Assembly: GCA_021791715.1 (NCBI GenBank)
Contig: JAJYWB010000014.1
Location: 38,293-102,292, forward strand
From: Planctomycetota bacterium
Lineage (GTDB): Bacteria; Planctomycetota; Planctomycetia; Isosphaerales; Isosphaeraceae
Direction: 5' to 3'
Length of the DNA: 64,000 nt
Shown: in pieces, positions 7,293-16,579 of the stretch
Layout: every line of letters begins with the position of its first letter
Position numbering within the stretch: the first letter of the stretch is position 1
Position numbers and translations under genes: made by a program
Notes under the pieces: model-generated
What the model saw: only the letters and a program-made list of their open reading frames with translations
What the model was told of the DNA's origin: nothing
Databases searched by the model: none

Positions 7293-9429
7293 GCATGAAC
7301 CGGATCAGTTCGGGATCGCCGTACGCACGATCCCAACTGTTATGGCCGACGCCCCGGTATTCGGTCACGCGAACCTCGGCGCCCGAGGAATTCGACCTGA
7401 GCGCCGCGATCATCGAACGCAAATTGAGCACGGTTTGAGCGCGATCGGCGTCTCCGACAAACCCCCACACCGCGAGATCCTTAAGCTTGCCCGCGTCTTC
7501 GGGCTTTCCCATTCCACAAACCGGAACGACCGCGGCGAACCGCTCGGGATGAGCCGAGGCGATTTCCCACGCGCCTCGCCCCCCCATCGAAAGCCCCGTC
7601 AAAACGACGCGTCGAGGGTCGACGACGTAATACGCCTCGACGTCGTCGAGCGCGGCTAACGCGGCGCGAGCGTCGTCCGAATCTGCGGCCCAAGTCCGTC
7701 GAGCCTGGGGAAACACCGCCAAAAACGGAAAAGCCGACGGTCGAGCCGCGATAGCGGGACCCAAACCCACCTGCGAAGGGACGATTCCGTCGCTCCCGCG
7801 CTCTCCCGATCCGTGCAAAAACAACACGACGGGTACCGGAACCGTCGCGTCATACCCTTCAGGCGCATAAACCACATACTTGCGTTCTTCATTTGCAAAC
7901 TTGTGTGTTCGCACATGAAAGCCCGGCGCATTCGAACGATCGGTCGTCGGAGTCGGCAATTTTTGAATATAAAGATCTTTGAACTCGACCTCGGTCGGCC
8001 CCCCCGCGTGCACCTGCAATCCGAGCGCTCCCGACCGCGCGATCGCACCGTCTTTTTCAACGTAATGAACCGATTCGACGCCGTTCAAACTCAATCGGAC
8101 GTCGTCGCCGATCGCGCGAATCAAATACTGATTCCACAAGGTTTTATGAAGTTTCTTAAGCGCCGGTTCGGCCGCGGCGACGAGCGTTTTGTTCCGCCTC
8201 GATTCGTCGTAAAGCGATCCCCAATAATTCTCGCCGATATCGGCTTGATAGCCCGACATTTCGTGCGCCCCCTGACGGCGAGCCCGGAACATGATTCCGC
8301 TGTTCCCCGCGCCGTCTTTGAGCCGGAAAGTCGCCTTGAGGATGAAATCGCCGTATGTCGCTCGGCTCGCCAAAAAATCGTTGTGATCGAGCTTCAACGT
8401 TTTGCCGACGATCGAACCGTTGATCGCCTTCCAGATCGTCGAATCCCCCTCCCAACCCGTCAGGTCGTTACCCGCGACGAGCGACGTGAACCCCGCCGTC
8501 TCGACCAGCGCGGGCTCGCCTTCGAGTTCGCGCGCCCAGCGAAGAATAATCGTCGCGAAATATGTACCCGCTTGATCGACCGTCGCTCCTTTTTTGACGG
8601 CGTAACCGCCGTTTTCTCCCTCGAGCGAATCGACGAAACCGCGGAGCGCATCGATATTCGGCGCCTCCGTAAGCATGTAAAACGCGCGCATCACGCGATA
8701 CGTCGTTTCCAGATCGGAAGCGCCGTCTTCCGCCGATCCCCAACCGCCGTCGCGACGTTGACCCGAACGCATCGCCGCGAGCACGACCGAAGGATCCGCC
8801 GGCGCTTTCCCCATCCGCAACAGAGCGACGACCGAGCCCCCCGTCGCGCGGGCCTCGTTCGCTCCGGAACCGAACGTTCCCGAGGGGTTTCGACCCGACT
8901 CGACGATCGCGATCCAGTCGGCGAACCGCGGCGAAACCCCCTTCGCCGACTCGAGCCCCGCGACGGCGATCCGAACGTCTTCAAATGTTTTTACGTTTTT
9001 ATCTAAATAATCAATCACGCCTTTGCGCAAGGATTCGTCGGCGATCAAAAGCTCGACCGCGGCCATCAGCCCGACCGCGGTCGACCGGACGTCGGCGGCG
9101 CCTCCGGGTTTGGGTGCGAACCCTCCCGTCGCCGCGTCTCGGCACGATTTCACGTATTCGATCGCTCCCGAAACGTTCCGCACCGATCCGCCGATATGCC
9201 GAAGGCTCCGCAACGCCGACGATGTCGCCCCCAATGTCGAAGGTTCCCCCGGTCGCGCAGCGAACCCCCCGTCGCGATTCTGTAACCCCGCGACGAACGA
9301 CGCGGTCTTGGCGTAACGCTCGGGCGTGTTCGCTCTCGCGGAAAAACTCGCCGCGAAAATCCCCGCTCCCATCACCGCCAAACCGATCGAGACGCGACCG
9401 ATTCGGTTGAAATCAGTTTGTATCGACAT
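7267..9429 (-). CDS. secreted multi-domain protein: prenyltransferase-like repeats, DUF1080, alpha/beta hydrolase
   Basis: About 720 residues from the ATG at 9429 (GAGG six bases upstream); signal peptide VSIGLAVMGAGIFAASFSARA. Residues ~35-320 contain alpha/alpha-toroid repeats of the prenyltransferase/squalene-cyclase type (GLQNRDGGFAARPGE, CRDAATGGFAPKPG, QRRDGGWGSAEDG, LEGENGGYAVKKG). Residues ~325-510 form a DUF1080 (concanavalin-like, 3-keto-disaccharide hydrolase) domain (GWEGDSTIWKAINGSIVGK, GNSGIMFRAR, GYQADIGENYWGSLYDE). The last ~210 residues are an alpha/beta hydrolase of the esterase/PHB-depolymerase type with VVLFLHGSGERG, nucleophile GLSMGG, GFVGDAD and GVGHNSW. It probably attacks an acylated polysaccharide outside the cytoplasm; this is inference. 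Confidence 0.88.
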   Translation of the reverse strand: MSIQTDFNRIGRVSIGLAVMGAGIFAASFSARANTPERYAKTASFVAGLQNRDGGFAARPGEPSTLGATSSALRSLRHIGGSVRNVSGAIEYVKSCRDAATGGFAPKPGGAADVRSTAVGLMAAVELLIADESLRKGVIDYLDKNVKTFEDVRIAVAGLESAKGVSPRFADWIAIVESGRNPSGTFGSGANEARATGGSVVALLRMGKAPADPSVVLAAMRSGQRRDGGWGSAEDGASDLETTYRVMRAFYMLTEAPNIDALRGFVDSLEGENGGYAVKKGATVDQAGTYFATIILRWARELEGEPALVETAGFTSLVAGNDLTGWEGDSTIWKAINGSIVGKTLKLDHNDFLASRATYGDFILKATFRLKDGAGNSGIMFRARRQGAHEMSGYQADIGENYWGSLYDESRRNKTLVAAAEPALKKLHKTLWNQYLIRAIGDDVRLSLNGVESVHYVEKDGAIARSGALGLQVHAGGPTEVEFKDLYIQKLPTPTTDRSNAPGFHVRTHKFANEERKYVVYAPEGYDATVPVPVVLFLHGSGERGSDGIVPSQVGLGPAIAARPSAFPFLAVFPQARRTWAADSDDARAALAALDDVEAYYVVDPRRVVLTGLSMGGRGAWEIASAHPERFAAVVPVCGMGKPEDAGKLKDLAVWGFVGDADRAQTVLNLRSMIAALRSNSSGAEVRVTEYRGVGHNSWDRAYGDPELIRFMLAQRQPKH

Positions 9430-9587
9430 GTGAAACCTCATTGGCGCAAATCGGGTCGAAACTCGCACGGTTAGAATCAAGGCTCGGGGTCGATCGCGGA
9501 TCGTGATTTGAAGGCTACCTACGATCTTATTTTCATGCGCTCAGGGAACGCTATTCTCAGAAGTCAAGCGATCGCATTTTCACGCGA

Positions 9588-11045
9588 TCACGGATCTCTT
9601 TTTTCAACCTTCCAATCCTCGACGACCGAAGGCGAATCGGGCGTTCCCCCACCCACGACCCAAACCGCGGGGCCGCCGTTGAGCCAGATCACCGCCTGCC
9701 GGCCGAAAAAGATCGAATCGACGTCGAGCTCGGGATCGATGTGAAAGACGATAAAATTACCCCGATCGACGCCGAAAAAGTTCGCGCCGTCGTTCTTCTT
9801 GTCGTACAACACGCCCGAGGCGCAATCGACCGGAATCCAGCCCACGCCGACCGCGAAAAACTCGGCCTTCACGTGCGATTGATAATACGGAACGTCGCCG
9901 ACCATTTCTTTGAAATTCGCCGATTTCGCCCATCGACCGACGATCAATCGAGCCGGCGTCCCCTCCCGCCGCAACGCCGCCACAAACGCCATCGAAAGAC
10001 CGCCGCAATCCGACTTCGCCTTCGAACAAATCGGCTCGATTCGCCAATCCATCTGGCTATTGTATTCATATTGATAATTGCGAACAATTGAGACGTATAC
10101 CCGTCGAGCGTGATCGATCTCTCCCTCGCCCGGTTTTTTCGCGAGGTCGTTTTTATCCATCCACGAAGCGAGCGCGGCCGATTTCGTATCGATTCGGATC
10201 GTCCGAGCCGTCGCGAGCGACCGTTCGTGATCGGTCAAATCGGCGATGTTCGCGTTATCGTCGGATCGTTTCTCGGACGAATCGACTTCCATAAGCGCGC
10301 GCGAATATAACGTCGCGTCGAACTCGATCTTGATCGGAACCGAGGTTCGCTCGGAAGGCGTTTTCACCGGAATCTTCGCTTGCAAAACGAGCCGCTTCAG
10401 CGGGCTTTTCTCGCGCACCTGCTTCGCCGCGGGAGACATCGTCGTTTGCACTTTGCGCTGATACGGAAGATCGGGAAGGACCGGAGCGCACGCGACCCAA
10501 TCGGTCGCGTTCACACCCGGCATCTTCAACTCGTATGTTAAAACCGCGTGAACTTGAGCGACCGGTTTCGTTTCGAGCCGATACCGCGCGTTGAGGCCGG
10601 GGTCGTGATTCGCATTAACCGTTTTTCCAGAGGCTTTCTTCTCTCCGGAACCCTTATTATCCATCGCGCCCGATTTCGAAAGATCGCCGGCCGTCGGCTT
10701 CTTGGCGACATACTTCTTGGAGGCGTCCTTGGCGGCGGGATCGTCGAACGCTCGCAAACGCGCGATCGTCTTCGTCCCGGCCTTATAAAAAACCGTCGCC
10801 TTCTGGCCGACCTCCAGGTCGCCCAGCTTGGCGCTCTTGCCGTTGACGAAAAAGGTCGATTTGGCGTCGACGCCGAGCGAAAGATCGGAATCGGTCGTCG
10901 TCAGCCGGATCGTTACGCTCCCCTTCTTCGCGTCGACCGCCCGAATCTTGCCGTTGCCGATCTCGTCCGCGGCCGCGAAGAGACCGCTTGAACATACAAG
11001 TAAACCCAGGATGACGACCGTCGGAATTCGAATGTTCGGCTTCAT
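9588..11045 (-). CDS. secreted transglutaminase-like protein
   Basis: 485 residues from the ATG at 11045 (GGAG seven bases upstream; another ATG one codon earlier). Signal peptide TVVILGLLVCSSGLFAAADE. Residues ~30-105 form a small beta domain (GKIRAVDAKKGSVTIRL, VGQKATVFYK), followed by a lysine/alanine linker. The second half is a transglutaminase-like cysteine peptidase core with the triad visible as KSDCGGLS (Cys), QSHVKAEFF (His) and IPVDCASG (Asp). Such bacterial members are proteases or protein-crosslinking enzymes; which one is not clear. It is divergent from the chemosensory operon. Confidence 0.88.
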   Translation of the reverse strand: MKPNIRIPTVVILGLLVCSSGLFAAADEIGNGKIRAVDAKKGSVTIRLTTTDSDLSLGVDAKSTFFVNGKSAKLGDLEVGQKATVFYKAGTKTIARLRAFDDPAAKDASKKYVAKKPTAGDLSKSGAMDNKGSGEKKASGKTVNANHDPGLNARYRLETKPVAQVHAVLTYELKMPGVNATDWVACAPVLPDLPYQRKVQTTMSPAAKQVREKSPLKRLVLQAKIPVKTPSERTSVPIKIEFDATLYSRALMEVDSSEKRSDDNANIADLTDHERSLATARTIRIDTKSAALASWMDKNDLAKKPGEGEIDHARRVYVSIVRNYQYEYNSQMDWRIEPICSKAKSDCGGLSMAFVAALRREGTPARLIVGRWAKSANFKEMVGDVPYYQSHVKAEFFAVGVGWIPVDCASGVLYDKKNDGANFFGVDRGNFIVFHIDPELDVDSIFFGRQAVIWLNGGPAVWVVGGGTPDSPSVVEDWKVEKRDP

Positions 11046-11661
11046 CACGAATCTCCGCGACGCGGATTTCGAGGTCCGATCGACAAAAACGACGCCGCCG
11101 CGCGACGCGATTTCGAACTACGAGATTATCCCGCGCCGGGCGGTTTCGCAAGCGCGGGCGCGGCGACCCCTCGAAGAGGATAAAACACGCGGAACCGCGC
11201 TCCACGCGTTTCAGCTTCGGCTTCAAGCCGAGACTTTCGCGAGCCTCAAAAGACGTACGCTCGCGGCGCGATCCTTCCTCCGTAACAACCCGCATAATCG
11301 AGCGGATCGCGATCGCGCCGAATGATCCTTATCAAAGTGCGTAAGAGAATCGACGAAATCAATCCTTCGCGACTCGCCGCGATCGCTCAAACTAGAGACT
11401 CACGATCTCAGTTATTCTTGGATGATCGTATAATTCGATATCTAATATATAATTAACTGCGTTTTTATTTGGCGTCTGAAGCGAGACCGAGTTCTGAACG
11501 GAGGCTCACGACGCACCGTATAAATAATAGCTTTTACATATAAAACGAAACCTTAAGAACACCATGAATTCGCCGCGTCGCCGAACCGAACCGGGAATTA
11601 CCAGACGACTCCGGAACAACGATGCTATTCCGCGAGATCAATTTCAATTTAGGAGGGATTT
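11046..11661. promoter_or_regulatory. divergent intergenic region ahead of the chemosensory operon
   Basis: About 615 bases separate the transglutaminase start from the first che gene. The part around 11425-11560 is clearly AT-rich (TATCTAATATATAATTAAC near 11440), unlike its surroundings, and probably carries the operon promoter. No operator palindrome or convincing ORF is visible. Confidence 0.4.
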
Positions 11662-12492
11662 GTGAGCGATACCGAAAATGAGCGCCGCGAACTCCTTGCC
11701 CTCGGCCGATCGCGTTTCATACTTTGGATGAGGGATCGTGCGTCTTCGTTGTACGCGACGATCGAATCGCGATCTTCGAGCCGTTGCGACCCGCGTCCGG
11801 CGTTCTTTCTCGTAACGCGATTCCGATTCCGCGGACTGACGATCGGGAGGTTCGATCCAATGAACGATCGATCCGCGATACAATCGCGACACATTCTCGT
11901 CGTCGAGATCGACCGACGCCGTTTCGGCTTCCCCGTCGGCGTCGTGCGTGAACTTTTGCGCGTCGTCACGATCGTTCCGCTTCCCAGGTCGAAAGGATCG
12001 ATACCGATCGAGGGAATCATTAATTTACGAGGGTCGATCGTTCCCGTTCCCGATCTTCGCGCGATTCTCGGCCTTCCCCCCAAGCCTGCCGAACCTTCGG
12101 ATCACCTCGTCGTCGTCGAGTTCGAAGATCGCCTCGTCGCCTTCAGGGTCGATCGCGCGGTCGAACTCGCGGGGCTCTCGGATACCGATTTTGATCCGAC
12201 AAAACTCGAGCCGATCGACGAAGGGGGGCGCTTTTTCGACGTCGCCAAACTCGCCGACGGACTCGTCCCGCTCATCGACGTCGGGCCGATCGCTTCGTCG
12301 TGTTATCTGGCGAACCGGAAGCCGAACGGATCGCCGGTCGCCCCATCCGATACGACGGCCTCGACGCCAATCGTATCAAACATAAAAACGAGTGAAAATA
12401 TATTGCATCAAGGTGAGGTCGCCGAGGGCGAAACCTCGCCGCTTCGAACCGCCGAAGAGTTTCGCGGTCGACCGAACGGTGGTGATCCGTGA
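11662..12492 (+). CDS. cheW: CheW-like adaptor (first of two)
   Basis: The CheW domain runs from about residue 75 (HILVVEIDRRRFGFPVGVVREL) through IEGIINLRGSIVPVPDLRAILGL to LVVVEFEDRLVAFRVD and DVAKLADGLVPLID; a disordered tail follows. CheW couples the receptor to CheA. The start is ambiguous: GTG at 11662 has a textbook AGGAGG five bases away, but ATG at 11860 has GGGAGG nine bases away and begins right at the domain. The 66 residues between are arginine/serine-rich, whereas another frame there looks more coding-like, so a frameshift or a separate leader is possible. The stop overlaps the cheR GTG by four bases (GTGA), implying translational coupling. Confidence 0.8.
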   Translation: MSDTENERRELLALGRSRFILWMRDRASSLYATIESRSSSRCDPRPAFFLVTRFRFRGLTIGRFDPMNDRSAIQSRHILVVEIDRRRFGFPVGVVRELLRVVTIVPLPRSKGSIPIEGIINLRGSIVPVPDLRAILGLPPKPAEPSDHLVVVEFEDRLVAFRVDRAVELAGLSDTDFDPTKLEPIDEGGRFFDVAKLADGLVPLIDVGPIASSCYLANRKPNGSPVAPSDTTASTPIVSNIKTSENILHQGEVAEGETSPLRTAEEFRGRPNGGDP

Positions 12493-14102
12493 TCGTCTCC
12501 GAAGCCCCATTCGACGAACTTCGGCGCATGATTCGAAGGCGACTCGGACTCAATCTCACCGACGATCGTCGGCTTGGAACCGAGCAGGCGATCGTTCGCG
12601 CCATGAAACGATCGGGAATCGTTGATTTTAAAAGATATTGCGACGTCGTTCGATCCGATCAACGCGTTTGGGACGACCTGATCGACGAATTGACCGTCGG
12701 CGAAACGTATTTTTTCCGCGACGCCGCGCAGTTTCGATTTATCCGCGAAACGATCCTCCCGGAAATTCGCGAACGGCGAGGCGACGGAACGGCTCGAGTT
12801 TGGAGCGCCGGATGCGCCTCGGGCGAGGAGGCGTACTCGCTCGCGATCGTCCTTAACGAAGCCGGATTCGATCGCGCGAGCGTGATCGCGACCGACGTCT
12901 CCCGAGCGTCGCTGTTGAAGGCCGAACGCGGAGTTTACGGCGATTGGTCGATGCGCGGCGACGCAGCCTCGGCGGCGCGGCCCGGCGTCGATCGCATAAA
13001 TGATCATTATGTTATAAAATCAAAAATTAAAAAAATGGTTCACTTTCACACGCTTAATCTCGTTCTCGACGATTATCCCAAACCCTCGATCGGAATCGAC
13101 GACCTGGATCTCATATTGTGCAGAAATGTATTTATTTATATGGATGAGGAGTCGGTCGCTCGAATCGCGCGGAAGCTTTATGAATCGCTCGCTCCCGGCG
13201 GTCGATTGGTGACGGGGGCTTCGGATCCTCCCCCCTCCGCCGCTCCGTTCGAGGTTGAAACGACCGATCAAGGCGTGTTTTATCGCCGAGGAGATCCGAC
13301 GAAGACCCGGTCGTACGTGGTTACCGGAGCGACCGATCCGGCCGCGATCGAAGTTTCGTCGCGATCGCTCGCGACCGCGATCGACGACGTCGCCAGCGAG
13401 GTTGACAAAGAAAATCCATACGATAATTCTCAAAATACGTTCGCCTCGGAAAATCGCCAAGACGAGTTCACGTCGCAAAATCGTCAAAAAGCGTTTCCCC
13501 CGAATCGCCTTCACGACGAAGCTTCAAAAAAAAATCGTCGAATCAAGATTTCTCCGGATAATCGTCAAGACTCGTCGTCGACCGAGAAAAGCGACGAAGC
13601 GGTGCTCGCCGCTGCGCGGTACGATTGGAGGTGTGGAAATTACGCGCTCGCGGCGGAGCGAACTCGCGAACTCGCCGAGACAAATATCGACGCGGCGATC
13701 CTTCACGTGCGAGCGATCGCCAACGCCGACGCCGAGGAGGCCGCGCGGGTTTGTTCCGCGGCGACAAAACGGCATCCGCTCGCGAGCGAATTGCATTTGC
13801 TCGAAGCGACGTTGGCTCTCGAACTCGACCGGTTGGACGCGGCGATCGACGCGACGCGAAGGGCGATTTTTCTCGACGGAGGACGTCCCGGAGCTCATTT
13901 CACGCTGGGGTCGATTCTGATGCGAAGGGGCGACCGCGAAGGAGCTTTACGCGCCTTTCGGAATACAATCGAAGCGTGCGGTTCGTCTCCGGCGGGATCG
14001 TTCGATCCGCTCGTGGAAAGCGACTCGCCCGAACGATACGCGGCGCTTGCGCGCGACCAAATCGCTCGTATTCAAGAATTCAGCGATCATTCCAATGAAT
14101 AA
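12489..14102 (+). CDS. cheR: CheR-type methyltransferase with C-terminal TPR (WspC-like)
   Basis: 537 residues. N-terminal CheR helical region with GETYFFRD, then the SAM-binding fold with RVWSAGCASGEEAYSLA and DLILCRNVFIYMD; it methylates receptor glutamates. After a long polar linker (about residues 295-365) made of degenerate NRQ-containing repeats come TPR helices (AVLAAARYDWRCGNYALAAER, HFTLGSILMRRGDREGALRAF). A CheR-TPR fusion is characteristic of WspC/FrzF-type proteins in chemosensory pathways with outputs other than flagella. Start is a GTG overlapping the cheW stop; the cheW2 start overlaps its own stop codon. Confidence 0.93.
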   Translation: MIVSEAPFDELRRMIRRRLGLNLTDDRRLGTEQAIVRAMKRSGIVDFKRYCDVVRSDQRVWDDLIDELTVGETYFFRDAAQFRFIRETILPEIRERRGDGTARVWSAGCASGEEAYSLAIVLNEAGFDRASVIATDVSRASLLKAERGVYGDWSMRGDAASAARPGVDRINDHYVIKSKIKKMVHFHTLNLVLDDYPKPSIGIDDLDLILCRNVFIYMDEESVARIARKLYESLAPGGRLVTGASDPPPSAAPFEVETTDQGVFYRRGDPTKTRSYVVTGATDPAAIEVSSRSLATAIDDVASEVDKENPYDNSQNTFASENRQDEFTSQNRQKAFPPNRLHDEASKKNRRIKISPDNRQDSSSTEKSDEAVLAAARYDWRCGNYALAAERTRELAETNIDAAILHVRAIANADAEEAARVCSAATKRHPLASELHLLEATLALELDRLDAAIDATRRAIFLDGGRPGAHFTLGSILMRRGDREGALRAFRNTIEACGSSPAGSFDPLVESDSPERYAALARDQIARIQEFSDHSNE

Positions 14103-14802
14103 ATTGATGATGCAGAGTGCGGCGGGGGAATCGGCGGGTTTCGCGCCGAGCGATATTGCGAACGCCGCCGCCGAAGCTGGCGACGAGGAGGACGGCTCGC
14201 GATCTCGCCCCGTTTTTGACGATCTCGAGGCTGCGGAAAAGGCTCGGCGAGTTATGGACGAACGCGCGCTCGCGCTCGCTCAAACTCCGCATCGAACGCC
14301 GATCGCCGCCGAGGTGATCGAGGTCGCGATCTTCGTGGTTTCAGGAGAGACGTACGCGATCGAGACGCGCTATATCCGCAAGATTGTAAGGCCCGCGGAT
14401 CTGGCGTTCTCGCCCGCATCGGGCGAACGAGCGATCGACGTGATCACGCCGGTTCCCGGCGCTCCCGAGGTGCTGGCGGGGGTGATCAATTTTCGCGGCG
14501 AGATCCTCGCGGTGTTCGACTTGGCGATTTTTCTCGGGCTCACGGCGCGAGAAATCGGCGAGAAATCGCGGATCATCGTTCTCGGAGACGAGCGCGACGA
14601 CCTCGGCCTTTTGGTCGACGAAACTCGGCGAACGACGACGTTACGGATCGACGAATTGATCGAGCCCCCCGCGACCGTCGGCGAGGCCACGCGATCGTGT
14701 ATCCGGGGCGTCACGACCGACGCGCTGATCGTCCTCGACGGCTCGGCGCTCCCTCGCGACCGTCGCCTCCTAGTCGATCAAGCCGAAGCCCCGGGCCTTT
14801 AA
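14095..14802 (+). CDS. cheW: CheW-like adaptor (second)
   Basis: About 235 residues from the ATG at 14095, which overlaps the cheR stop (ATGAATAA). An acidic/alanine-rich N-terminal ~75 residues precedes the CheW domain: VIEVAIFVVSGETYAIETRYIRKIV, VLAGVINFRGEILAVFDLAIFLGL, RIIVLGDERDDLGLLVDE, CIRGVTTDALIVLDG. Two adaptors in one operon, flanking a CheR-TPR gene, match the WspB-WspC-WspD arrangement. The stop is 22 bases before the mcp ATG. Confidence 0.92.
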   Translation: MNKLMMQSAAGESAGFAPSDIANAAAEAGDEEDGSRSRPVFDDLEAAEKARRVMDERALALAQTPHRTPIAAEVIEVAIFVVSGETYAIETRYIRKIVRPADLAFSPASGERAIDVITPVPGAPEVLAGVINFRGEILAVFDLAIFLGLTAREIGEKSRIIVLGDERDDLGLLVDETRRTTTLRIDELIEPPATVGEATRSCIRGVTTDALIVLDGSALPRDRRLLVDQAEAPGL

Positions 14803-14823
14803 TTCCTCGGGAGATTGTGAAAC

Positions 14824-16524
14824 ATGCCTCGATCCATTCCGCTCGTCAAATCGATCAGCTTCAGGCTCGGATTCGCGGCGATCGCTCTCATGGTCGTCTC
14901 GGCGTCGCTCGTCGCGGGAAACTTATTCTCGTTCGCATATCTTAAACGCCAGATCGCCTGGATGAACGTCGAGCACGTTGTCGGATCGATTTATCACCGT
15001 ATTTTATATCTATCGGCGCGGCTCGACCTTGAAAAGAGCGACGAGATCCGTCGCGTTTCGCGTTCGCGGCTTGAAAACGCGGTGAGCGAACTTGAACGCC
15101 GCTACCGCCAGCTCGAAAAGGGAGATCCCGAGGCGGGAATCGAGGCGCCGACGAACGCTCGGTTGATTTCCAATTTACAATCACGTATGAAATTTTGGAT
15201 CGATGAGATCAAGCCCTTGGTGAATCGTCGACTCGGCGAACGATCCGACGACGACCGCGCCCACGCCGATTTGTCGCGCCTCGATTCGCTGATCAAGGCG
15301 CAGCTCGAACGCGAGGACGAGGGGATGGATCTCGCGCTCCGCGATCAGGCCGAGGGTTACACGCGTTTCCAAACAATACAATTTATATTTGCGCTTTTTG
15401 TTTTGGGATTCACGATTCCGGTGTTTTGGCTGGTTCGGAATACGTCGCGGCGGATTTTGATTCTTTCCCGCGCCGCGGATCGAATCGCGCACGGCGAGCT
15501 TTCGATCTGCGCCCTCGTTCCCGGCTCGGACGAACTCGCCGCGCTCGGCGAAGCGTTTAACACGATGACTCATAATTTAAGTACGATTATTGAAACCGAA
15601 AAGAAAAGCCGAATGGAAACCGAGCGGATCCTCGAAACGATCCGCGAGGCGGTGGCGCGGATCACTTCGTCGAGCATGGAGATCCTTACGAGCACCGAGG
15701 AGCAGGCCGCGGGGGCTCGCCAGCAGGCCGCGGGAGTGAGCGAAACCGTCGCGACGGTCGACCAGGTATCGCGGACCGCGGCGCAGGCCGCGGAACGCGC
15801 CAAGGGGGTCGGCGAGGCTGTGAAACGCAATCTCGAAATCAGCCGCGCCGGGCGAAGCGCCGTCGAGGAATCGATCGCGGCGCTCGATCGCTTAAAAGAT
15901 CAAGTCGAATCCACGGCCAATAATATCTTAACGCTCGCCGAACAGGCGCAGGCGATCGGCGAGATCATCGCGACGGTGAACGATATCGCCGAACAAACGA
16001 ACATGCTCGCGCTCAACGCCGCGATCGAGGCGTCGCGCGCCGGGGAACAGGGAAAAGGCTTCGCGGTCGTCGCCGCCGAGGTCAAGGCGCTCGCCGATCA
16101 ATCCAAAAAGGCGACCGGTCAGGTTCGGCGGATCCTCGGTGAAATCCAACGCGCCACCAACACCGCGGTCGTTTCGACCGAGGAGGTCACCAAAGGAGTC
16201 GCAGCGGCGATTCGTTCAGGCGGACAATCGTCGCAAACGATCAACACGCTCGCCGATACGCTCTCCGAGGCGTCCGACGCCGCCGCCCAAATCGTCGCCT
16301 CCGCGGGGCAGCAAGCCGCCGGAATGCGTCAAATCAACCAGGCGATGAAAAACCTCGATCAGGTCGCCAAACAAAATCTCACCGCGACCCGCCAGGTCGA
16401 ACAGGCCGCGCGAAACCTTAACGAACTCGGCGAACGTCTCGCTCGCCTCGGAGTCGAAACGCCCCCCGCGGTCGACCGCGAAGCCGACCCCGTGAACGAA
16501 CGCTTTATCGATTTACAGGAATGA
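14824..16524 (+). CDS. methyl-accepting chemotaxis protein (membrane receptor)
   Basis: 566 residues. TM1 about 15-36 ([20 protein letters not shown]), a helical sensor region to ~180 that may be a four-helix bundle, TM2 ~182-203 ([17 protein letters not shown]), HAMP ([34 protein letters not shown]), then a long signalling coiled coil with the conserved tip [19 protein letters not shown] and glutamine/glutamate pairs such as [14 protein letters not shown] that are plausible methylation sites. There is no C-terminal CheR-docking pentapeptide. It has its own GGGAGA-type ribosome site upstream and is the only receptor in the operon. Confidence 0.93.
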   Translation: MPRSIPLVKSISFRLGFAAIALMVVSASLVAGNLFSFAYLKRQIAWMNVEHVVGSIYHRILYLSARLDLEKSDEIRRVSRSRLENAVSELERRYRQLEKGDPEAGIEAPTNARLISNLQSRMKFWIDEIKPLVNRRLGERSDDDRAHADLSRLDSLIKAQLEREDEGMDLALRDQAEGYTRFQTIQFIFALFVLGFTIPVFWLVRNTSRRILILSRAADRIAHGELSICALVPGSDELAALGEAFNTMTHNLSTIIETEKKSRMETERILETIREAVARITSSSMEILTSTEEQAAGARQQAAGVSETVATVDQVSRTAAQAAERAKGVGEAVKRNLEISRAGRSAVEESIAALDRLKDQVESTANNILTLAEQAQAIGEIIATVNDIAEQTNMLALNAAIEASRAGEQGKGFAVVAAEVKALADQSKKATGQVRRILGEIQRATNTAVVSTEEVTKGVAAAIRSGGQSSQTINTLADTLSEASDAAAQIVASAGQQAAGMRQINQAMKNLDQVAKQNLTATRQVEQAARNLNELGERLARLGVETPPAVDREADPVNERFIDLQE

Positions 16525-16579
16525 CAAACACATGCGTTTTTTTGACCAAGTTTATTATAGTTTATTGTGAGTTACTATT

